A stretch of 64,000 nucleotides of DNA from Rostrohypoxylon terebratum (taxonomy: Eukaryota; Ascomycota; Sordariomycetes; Xylariales; Hypoxylaceae): the NCBI GenBank assembly GCA_022497145.1, contig MU385920.1, forward strand, positions 114,697 through 178,696. The letters are read 5' to 3'. The notes under the pieces were generated by a model. That model did not search any database. It was not told the DNA's origin and saw nothing but the letters and a program-made list of their open reading frames with translations. The first letter of the stretch is position 1, and every line of letters starts with the position of its first letter. Positions 54,812 through 64,000 of the stretch are shown in pieces. Made by a program: the position numbers and the translations under genes.

Positions 54812-57800
54812 GGTATTTTTTCAATATTATCCCTTTTTAGTGCTGAAAACGTCAAGACACGTCAAAGTCACGCAGGCGAGCCTAGTTCAGCTTCAACGCT
54901 GCAATTGAGTTTGAGGGTATTCGCCTTTTAAAAGTTAATATAGGGGCAAAATAGGGGCAAAATAAGGACAGAGAATTAAAGTTTCAGGGAGGCAAGTATT
55001 TGATAGGAGTATAGTTATAGGTATTGATTTATTGATAAACTAATTAGCGGGTTGGTCGATCTCATAGAATCTCAACTGCTGAAACTGTACATTTGACAGC
55101 AGCCAACATGCTCAGAGACGCATATCTTAAGCTGATCACACATCGCTCGACGGAAGCTGTCGATCCACGGTACCGGGGCAGAGGTCTCAGTGCTAACGTA
55201 ACCTTGATCTCGCCAAGGTTCGTTACGAAAAGGAGACACCTTGGTAACCCGCACCCGGGTATTCGGGTGGCGTTTAGAGTACGGCGAATATGTTATTGAT
55301 TATTGGTAGTGTCTAGGTAGGACCTAGGTTAGGTACTAGGTATGTGGGTTAGGAGAAGGACATGAGGGTATGGACGTATGGACAAGCTGCAATAGACTTT
55401 TAATTTATTCCGATGTATGCGCTGGCTCCTTCACCACCGACACACTGACATCGTCGATTGAAAACTTGGAAGTCATATGTATGTTGGTGTATGTTGGTTG
55501 ATGTTAATGGATACTTTCTAGGTTCGGAGTGGTAGGTGGAATGCGGTGGAGATAATCGGAGTATGTAAGGTATATACGAAGTATGTGGTAATGTCTGTGC
55601 CTCTTTCTAGATGTAATGCGTAATGTATTGGGAAATAGCCGCAGGTCGGGGAAACATTCCCGGCCGCCATAGGTCCGCAAGCTTCTAAGTTGTAATGCGG
55701 GGATATAGCGTAGTACTTACCTATCTTACCTATCTTTAGTATACTACTAAGAGTCGTAGGTACTACCTGGCTACGGGATACTAGGTACGCAGTATACGTT
55801 CTACGAAGTATGGAAGTAGTAATCCTCCATTCATGGATGTGGCTTCTGGATTCACATCAGCCACTCTGCAGCTCTCTTTCCACTCTTCCAGCTAGGTAGC
55901 TATTGCTAAGTAAGCAGCTATGAGGTCAATTATACATCACTTTCCTAGAAATGGAAGTTGGTCGCCGAATCTTATCTCCCCCTTATCTCCATTGCTTATT
56001 CCCCCTTCGAGGTCATGTACAGCTGTATGGGCTTTTTCATGTACGATGTACGATGTACGATGATGCTGGTTCCCGCTTCAATGTCTGTGCCACCACATAC
56101 ATACTATGTAGTGCTAATTCTTTTTGATGATCGTGCCCTTTTTCTTCGGTTGGATCACCATAATTGCACGATCCGACGTGTCTCGGAACCCCTGCTGTCT
56201 GGAAGGGTAGCAGCATGAGTAGATCCAGCACTCCGACCGAGTGGGACTAAACGAGACCATGCGTGTACCCGACGGGACGATGATGTTATTCTATGGTTAC
56301 CAATTGCGATTACCTCTAACTACTATATTCTTACAACAGTTACAGTTACAATACAGATAGTTGCCTACAGTTTTATCAGCTTACCTTGACTTTGTCGTAG
56401 TGACTAATCCGTAAACCCCCATTACCAATATCAACTACAGCCTGCAGAGTTATATCTATCTATTCCGCCGAATCCGACGGTTAGAGTAAAATCGGACTTT
56501 GCGACCCGGCGCATTCTCGAAAATCCCCCTTACGAGGTAGCGATCCTTCCGACGAACCTAAAAGTCATAACCCGCACTTCCACTTCCTATCCCATTCCCC
56601 CCACCCTTCGCGCCGACCATGCGCACGTACGCAGATAGCGGTCCCCGGACCAATTCCATAGTCCGAGTTCGCGAAGAAACAGAAAAAGAAAAGATCCACG
56701 CGTGCGGCGCATTGGGTAAATGGGATGCATCCATGATTGCAAGCTTTCGCGCAACGCGAACAGGCCAAAGGACCCGGAGGGGTGGAAAGGGGGGTTCGGT
56801 CTCATAATGATATATCGATTATTGATTGACTTCTGGTCTGAGGTCCCGGTTTGCCCGATCATGTCAATGTGTGGTGGGCGGCTCAGCTACGAGATCGTGC
56901 GCCTCGCCCTATAGTACCGTACAGCGGAGTTTTCCCCCTCAGACTCCGCCAATATCCGCAACATGCCATGAACATCAAGTGCAAAAAAAAAAGTAAAAAG
57001 TAGAAGTAAAAAAAAAAAAATGAAAAAGGCGGAGGGAAAGAAAAAGGAAAAGGCGAACTGTAAAAATGGTCTCCGCGGGCTTGCGCAGGTCGAAACTGTC
57101 ATTTGTTTTCTTGACAACCGCACCACGGGCTCTTTCTGTGAGGTTATTCGATGGATCTCGGCTTGGCGTTGGTTACCGGATAGCCAAATCGCTAACACGT
57201 GCCGGCAAAGCTTTGAAAAAGGTACCGAGTAGAGAGAAGCAAGAGGCAGAAACTTCAACCTCGTTTGACATTTTTGTAGTTTAGATCCACCAAACTACCA
57301 TTTCTCAATGTAAGGTTACCTACTACTAGGTAGTTAGGTCCTAGGTATCTAGTGTAGTGTATGCGATCCGAGGAATTTTTGCGAAATCCGCAAGACTCAA
57401 GTATCCAAATTACCTAGGTCCTAGGTTACAGGTAGGTACTTACGCTAGTGGGTAGCAATAGTGAAGATTGAATTGCCTATTGCCGGACATCACATCTTGG
57501 CTAGATTGTCTTGGCATTAGGTACTCAGTGAGGCTCTTTCTTGTTGGTCATTCAACACCCCAGCTCCAACATTTTTTTTTCTTCATCGCTGTCGTGTTAG
57601 TAGTAGTATGTAATATGTGTGAACCGCAACGTCCATAACACCAACAAGCATTCATGTACTTGACAACAACATCCAATTCAACAGCCTTCTCGTCTCGATA
57701 CGACCTCGGTCGTGAGGAGCCGGGTCCCAGGTAAATACTCCTACCTAGTAAAGTGGAATGACGAAATGGGTTATACGTAACGAGGCGCAACCAGTTCCGC

Positions 57801-58701
57801 GCCTGCCGCATTAATGACAACGATTTATCGCGCCGTCGGGTTCTTTGGACGTTGCAACGAGGCGCAGGGGGGCCAAAAAAAAACAATGGACCATGTTGCT
57901 AGGAAAGCGAAAGGGCGAGAATAGCAAAGTCCGCGCATACGAAAGCTGCGTCAACATGGTGTAGTGTAGTATAGCGTAGTATAACAAGTTATTACTTTCA
58001 AAACTCCTTGTAATTCATTCAATTCATGAGAAGTGACATCGCATTTCGTGCCAATCTTCACTCCAATTCGCGTACCTATCCACTACATATCGCTACCTAT
58101 CTTTAGCTCGGGAGAGCCCTGTAATGCAATCATCTAACGGTTTGTTTCCAAAAAAGGATACCACCACCATCACGACAACAAGTTCTCTTCCTCTCTCTCA
58201 CCGAGGAAAACCATAGGCAAGGTCAAGTAAAAGTGTAAAATAAAGGAGGATGGAATGTATAAAAAAGTCGAGTTATAGTAGTAATAAAAAAAACACCACG
58301 CTTTGCCCGGATATCCCTTAAACCCCTTAGACTTTGTTATGCACCGTACAAAAAAACAGCAAAAGACGAAAATATATTTCCCTTTCGTCCCTTTCGCCCC
58401 CACCCACCCCTGAAAAAAGTGTGTGTGTGGTATCTCGCGTTTCCCAAGTTCATTTCCCGAGGACTGAAACATAAACCCGTCCCGTTACGCGTGAATGTTT
58501 CCCTATCCCGTCCATGCTGCCCTTCGTGTCAATGCCCCGTCCCGATGCCAATTGCCCCGTTGCCGGATATCGCATTAGGCGGTCCTCCTCCGTCCCCAGA
58601 TCGCGCGGCGCGTTTCATTTTTTTGGTCTTTTGGTAAGATTTTTTTTGGCTTTTTTTGCTTTCACTCTTTATGAGGCGTCTATACCGCGACCGAGCTTAG
58701 A
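54812..58701. other. 3.9-kb gene-free region
   Basis: No supported gene. Contains a 7-bp repeat (56039-56062), poly-A patches near 56983-57020 and CCTAGG patches (55314-55340, 57330-57440). Part of it is the promoter of the CIA30 gene. Confidence 0.55.
56039..56062. repeat. 7-bp tandem repeat (atgtacg), 3.4 copies
   Basis: Three perfect heptamers followed by atg, in intergenic sequence. Confidence 0.85.
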
Positions 58702-59678
58702 TCACCGCTGCGGGTGACCGAGGCCGGGAGACCCGGGCATCGACAGCGGGGTGGTCGGGTAGTCGTAGCCGGACTCAGAGCCGTTCGCCGAGTGGTCGTA
58801 CGAGTGTGAAAGCGGTGGAGTCTAAGCGGAACACCGATCAGCTACGTGGTTCTCGGCGGGAGTAAGCGCGCACATGACTCACATGAGGGTTCGAGTGGTC
58901 GTACGGATTCGGTGCGTGGGCATCCATCCCCGGCACGAAGCCGTAGTTCACATACGACATGGACTCCTCAGGGGGGTACGTCTCCCGCTTGATCGCATCG
59001 TTGAAATGCGTCATGGGAGGTAGCGTACAGGGGACGGCCGACGCCATGTAGTTGGGGTAGCCCTCGCTGGTGGTTATCGGGTGGTGGTACGGTTGCGCCG
59101 CGTTGTAGGGAGCCAACACCGTCATCTCGTCTGGTGGGGGGTAGGCCGAGTAGGACATAAATGTAGGCGAGTGGGATCGCTCCCGGTCGTCATAGCCATG
59201 GCTGAACAGAATCTCGTCGTCGTGGTTCATGGGCGGGGTGAACTGAGGAGGTTGTACCGGCTTCTGAGGGGTGGAGGACTTTTGCGACTTGGAAGAGCTC
59301 GTCTTCTTGGTCGTCCGGGTGTTGGATGACGACTGCTTGTCACTTCCGGTGGGAGAGGACGCGTCGTCCGAGGTTCCCGCGCGCCTCTCAAGGTCTTCCA
59401 GACGCCTCTTCAACTTCTTGCCTACAGAGGTTGTTAGGATCACCCGACCAATGGGGGAAGTGAAGCTAGACTAAGCTACGCTGAGGGAGGCACTCACGGT
59501 AGTTGCGCTGGGCGATCCGGTTCTGTATCCTCCGGCGCTCAGCGAGATCCGAGATCTTGGTCCAGTCCTCGTCAGGGTTGGCAGAGCTGGAGAATGCGCT
59601 ACTCGTCCCGTGTGCCGAATACTGCCTCGGAGCCGGGGCAGCTGGATATTGGTATTGGTGTTGTGACATGGCGTACAT
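58702..59678 (-). CDS. bZIP transcription factor
   Basis: Three exons (59678-59498, 59421-58883, 58821-58702) give 279 residues. The basic region straddles the first intron: RRRIQNRIAQRNYR joins KKLKRRLEDLERRAG, a fungal N-x-x-A-Q-R-x-x-R signature. The following leucine zipper is short. The rest is Pro/Tyr/Ser-rich with HSPTFMSYSAYPPP and SMSYVNYGFVPGM. The last intron (GTGAGT at 58882) was inferred because reading through stops soon at 58838, while splicing gives a regular TPPLSHSYDHSANGSESGYDYPTTPLSMPGSPGLG tail ending at TGA 58702. The start could also be the ATG at 59669. A nuclear DNA-binding regulator; targets cannot be read from the sequence. Confidence 0.9.
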
Positions 59679-62600
59679 GACTGTGAATGTAATATAGGAA
59701 CTCGTTCCCGGGTGTGGGTGTGAGTCTGGATGGACCCGTTATATAAGTATAAAGCTCTGCAAGCTAGAGCTACACTATATGCTATATAGCACGATAGCTT
59801 GGTTAGACAAAGTTCGAATGTCGAGAAGTTGAAAAAACTGTCTTGACTAGTGATTACTCGGTTGGCTTGAAGATGCTTTTAAGATGCTTAAAACACTTGT
59901 CGAGCCGAGATGTGGTGGGACACTTAAAGTTATGAGGCGGGAGGAAGGAATCTAATATATACAAGTTGAAAGGTCAGGTCCGTTCAGCCATCAACGCGGC
60001 TTCGAGCTGGAGAAAGGACCCCATCCTCGTTCAACCCGGTCCAAGGTACAAAGATACAAGATACGTACCAGATAGGTACGTACCTTCTTTTCCCACGCTC
60101 CATGCACGCATGGATGCACAGCTTTTGGACAGGGCATTCAAATGCGAGGAGGGACGCCTGCAGTCCGCTCTTTCATTGCAACCTCGTTTGGGTGTGGGTG
60201 TGGTAGGAAGAAAAAAAAGTGTAAGGGGGGGTGTGTGTATGTGTATGTGTTTGTAGCTTTGTACTATGGTTGTATGGGTAGAATATGTAGCTCCCGCTAG
60301 GGACTGGGACTGGGGACTGGGGCCAAGTGCGAGAGACTGAACTGCTAAACTAAGGTACCTAGCAGCCTGGCAACTAACTACGCCTCAAATCCGAGAGGAA
60401 GGTATGGAAGGTAAGAGGTAGCGGGCGATCCATGTCCCTGGTGGAACGGGTACGACGGTACAAGCGGGCTTGTCTCTTGAGAACATGTGCGCGGAACAGA
60501 CAGGGGTTCGGTTGGGAAAAGAGGGGTGTGATATTTTAAAGAACAATAGTGGATGTACTGTACCTTCTTCGAGAGGAGCTGTCGACAGGGGTTTAGAGGA
60601 GGGGAGACATTTGAACATTTGCGCAATAGTGTGCCAGTGTGCCCAGGTGTAGATTTTTTTACTAAATTTGCCCAAATTCTGCGATCCATAACACACAGAG
60701 TATGGCTAGCTTCACTAGGCAATGTCCTTTCGATTTTACCTCGATTGACTTATTTAATGTTTAAAAGCAGCGTCGCAGGTCGTTAGTTCCCTTAGAAATC
60801 CCCTTGTAGCTATGCCCAGTCGTAGGGCTGGCCAGGCACTCACTGAGATTTATTTAGGACCTAGGACCTAAGATTCATTAACCTACAGGGTTCATTTACG
60901 AATAAACTAACTATTATGAGAGAACTGTTCTCTAAGTTCCTTAGATTCCGCTTGAATATTCCAAATCTCCAAGCTAAAATATAGCTTAATTTCATTTAGA
61001 ATTAGAATTAGCCACTAGCTACTATATTTGAAATATTTAAAATATTATTTGAAATACTTAATGATTGAACAATTGATTTTAAGTAAACTTAATTGCGATT
61101 AATACTTAAGTGTAAACGCGTATTACACCCAAAAAGAAATGTTAAATGTAACTGTATGAAATCTATCTCTTATCTACCTCTACGCTATACTATTCTAGAT
61201 ATTTTAAGGATCATGAACATTTTTTTAGCTCAAGGCGAAGCTGGCTGGCTGGGCGGATAGACAAGGTCTTTTTCCCTGGATCATGTCGCATTCCCGTGTT
61301 AGTATTTGAATTTTTGGATTTTCTGGAGTTTTCCTGCGCTAAGGCAAAGCAAAGCCTTGACGAGTTCTCATTGATCGATTTCTACGATGAGTTGAATTAC
61401 TAGTGTCAAAATTGCGCCAAGTGAGTCGATGAGTTTATTGCGTACCCTGACCACTAGTATGCCGGCTTTGGATGACTGGATGGATTGCACGGGCAGTGAC
61501 GGGATAGCTAGTTTAGTGTAGGACATTTCTCTAATGTAGTGTAGACTCGGAGCTACTATGTAACTACTATGTAGGTAGGTATGTATCTCTCGCGCTTCGC
61601 TCTAAACATCCATGCCTCCTCATACATGCTTTAGTAGTAGTCTTTTGCATAGGCAGTCTGTCAAATTTTGATACCTACTTTGTCAGTTATCAGGAGCGGG
61701 AGCGGAACAGCTCATAAAAGTCATTGTCAAATAGGATACTCTAATGTCCAAGTATCCTATCTTTGTATTTCGGTTGTTGTTTTCGATGCTTATTTTGCGC
61801 ACAGAATTGCTGGTCCTAGGAATGATTAGCGGCATAAAATTATCATGGGAACACAAGCACATGGATGAGCTTTGGCAGCCAGGGACTATCATGGCCGTGC
61901 TCCGATTTCCGAGTCCCGACGGAACATCATAGTATTCATAATTGTTGTCGTCATCGCTACCTGCCTCCTAACATTTGCGTAGATACCTATGTAGATACCT
62001 ACATATGTAGGCATGTATGTATACAAACACAAAACATACTAGGTATACACACAACATACACACTAATGTACCAACAATGCTCAACGTAGGCTGTGTAGGT
62101 ACTAGGTAGGACTAAATTGACGTCAAGTGATCCCTTAAAATGCGAAAGCGATCCAAACGCCGTAGATAAGACATGACCGAGTCATAGCCAAGCTCAATAC
62201 GGCGGATATTCACTGAGACTCATATTTTTAGGTATGAGATGAAACTGAAACTGGACTATGAGCACAGAGGCGTTTTTGCTGTTTACGAACGATACGGGCC
62301 GAAGGGTATACGAAGCCTCCCTTGCATGGAATTCCTCTCGTAGCCAACGAGATTAGGCAGACGGCATTCCGTGAAGAATCCAAAGCCGTGGCTTGTCACT
62401 GGTGTTTCCCAAACGGTTGGTCTCCAGTCCTTCCAGAATCATGCATGGAAGGGAGGCTTAGACATTTTTCGGAATGATATTCGGTAAGACGCCAAGCGAT
62501 CAAGATCTGTGAAATGCCACCTGAACTGCCAGAAATCCGCCAAAACGCGAACATCTCCCTTACGTAAAGCGGTAAGGCGGTAAGACGATAAAAAAGGGGT

Positions 62601-64000
62601 TGGCGTTTTTCGGGGTTTGACTTTTACTGCATCGATGTGATATGTAGGGTATTTTTGGCCCCCAGCACCCAGAGCGATAACAAATGGTAAGTTGTGAACG
62701 GGAAGGTGGAAAAATAGAGGTGGAAAGAAGTTGGTCTAGTGTTCTACTATTAGTGGTTAGTGGTCCCCGTGCTCCGTGGTTTTTGGTCTTTCTTGCGGTT
62801 TACTCTACATCCATACTTTAGGTACGGTGTCAAAGTGGAAAAGGCGGACCTGAAGTCAGGAGCGACTACTTCGCAGGGACTAGCGATTAAAGACCCTCCA
62901 TTTTGATTCGCACGTGCTTTTTGTAATGATACTATTTTTGGTGTGCGACCTTACAAAGCTTGGATGGTTCTTCTGATTGGCTACCAACTCCCCCCTTCTA
63001 GGGCTGCTAGGTCTGCTAGTAAGACTAAGGTTCCAATATCCTTCTCGAATAAACCACCCCAGCTTGTTCTTCGCTCTAGCAACTCTAGAAACTCCAGGTC
63101 AACCATTTGGGGCTCCTATCAACTCATCACCAACTAATCGCTCACCACCAACAAAAATATCTCTAGTCTACCTAGCCTGACTGGTGAGACTAATAGCGTC
63201 GATATCGTAACACCGTGGAAAATGAGACCCCAGAATCCAGATCTTCCAAGGTTATTAATAAGACCAAGAAAAAGTTTTCGAGTACGAGGTAATAGCGACA
63301 TGATTTCAAAATAGGGGTGCCTGCCGCCTTATCCCCACAAACTCATTGTGGCAAATCATATTGATCATTAGGAAGCAGAATGTCAAATTTAGAAGTCAAT
63401 TGCCTGTGACTCCAAGCGCCATCGGAATGTTCTGTTCGGGAGCGATATTCAGGTCTACGCATCCATACTCGTGCTACTCATGCACAGTATATTTATCGTG
63501 GCGGTCATGGTGTGTATGGCTAACCGGACAACCCGGACAAGTCCGAAAAGGTCTGCGGCGACATTCCTAACGAGCCACAATAAACCTCGTGGTCTTTAAT
63601 TTCTTTCTAATAGTAACACACACACATCTTTGAATCTTTGACGGATGACAGGGGTATTCCTCAGGGCTGAGACTTTAGCATTTCAAATGGTAGGCTGCAT
63701 TCTCTAAAGTTTTTCTTCCGACGCCGTCTTGGCTTGACCACCAATGACGACCCCCCCCACCCCTTTTCCCCCTATGTTGTATCTATATTCAGCCTCGTTA
63801 AGCCAACTTGATCAACTGAATGACCATTGATGAAAAAAATCTATGTATCCATGTGCCACATGGCTTGTTCAGATAATTGCTTTGCATTGGTCTCCTGAAG
63901 ACATCCTGTTACGATCTCCCCAGAACAAAACGGACAAAGTATCACCCGAAGGTCACGTGACCTAATCAAAATCTTGGCATTGAATCAAACTCGATTCAAT
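59679..64000. other. 4.3-kb gene-free right end
   Basis: No supported gene to the window edge. The first few hundred bases are the promoter of the bZIP gene. An AT-rich block lies at 60840-61210; TAGG/TACCTA patches occur near 61570 and 62040-62110. Nothing resembling a transposase or reverse transcriptase was seen. Confidence 0.55.

Noticed and set aside
60840..61210. AT-rich block as a transposon
   Set aside because: No terminal repeats or transposase/reverse-transcriptase remnants could be seen; kept only as a possible decayed remnant.

Overview
The window is nuclear DNA of a filamentous ascomycete, most likely a Sordariomycete. Genes are monocistronic with short GT-AG introns (mostly 50-70 nt), intergenic regions are long, and the protein families are typical of that class: an SREBP-type bHLH factor, a UvrD-type Srs2 helicase, an Ndt80-type RON1 factor and a GH3-GNAT fusion. 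I placed 14 protein-coding genes and joined their exons by reading-frame continuity and splice signals. I saw no tRNA, rRNA, CRISPR array or intact transposon.

Layout. 3-5360 (+): the 3' part of a very large repetitive protein of unknown function. 5711-8299 (-) and 9291-11889 (+): a divergent pair of glycoside hydrolases, a cytosolic YicI-like GH31 alpha-xylosidase and a secreted GH3 beta-glucosidase-like enzyme. 12230-30627: an N-acetylglucosamine (GlcNAc) catabolic cluster. It holds GlcNAc-6-phosphate deacetylase (dac1-like), a GH3 N-acetylglucosaminidase fused to GNAT (nag3-like), an Ndt80-family regulator (ron1-like), a divergent GlcNAc kinase/hexokinase (hxk3-like) and glucosamine-6-phosphate deaminase (dam1-like). 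33505-36020: neutral ceramidase. 36412-39489: Srs2 helicase. 41124-42680: an unknown membrane protein. 45673-48851: an SREBP-like membrane-bound transcription factor. 54002-54811: a CIA30-domain protein. 58702-59678: a bZIP factor. The last 15 kb is gene-poor, with gaps of 3.9-5.2 kb.

How the genes work together. The cluster covers chitin-derived sugar use inside the cell. The kinase makes GlcNAc-6-P, the deacetylase removes acetate to give GlcN-6-P, and the deaminase makes fructose-6-P plus ammonium. The GH3-GNAT protein probably supplies or modifies amino sugars, and the Ndt80-type factor is the likely local activator. This matches the cluster known from Trichoderma reesei and other filamentous fungi. 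The expected GlcNAc transporter (ngt1) is not in this window. The adjoining GH31/GH3 pair would act on xyloglucan-type oligosaccharides.

Most notable observations: non-standard catalytic-site residues in the GH3-GNAT protein; a Thr where neutral ceramidases have their nucleophilic Ser; an exact 27-residue repeat with periodic Trp in the first protein; and upstream ATGs overlapping the start codons of both the SREBP-like and ron1-like genes.
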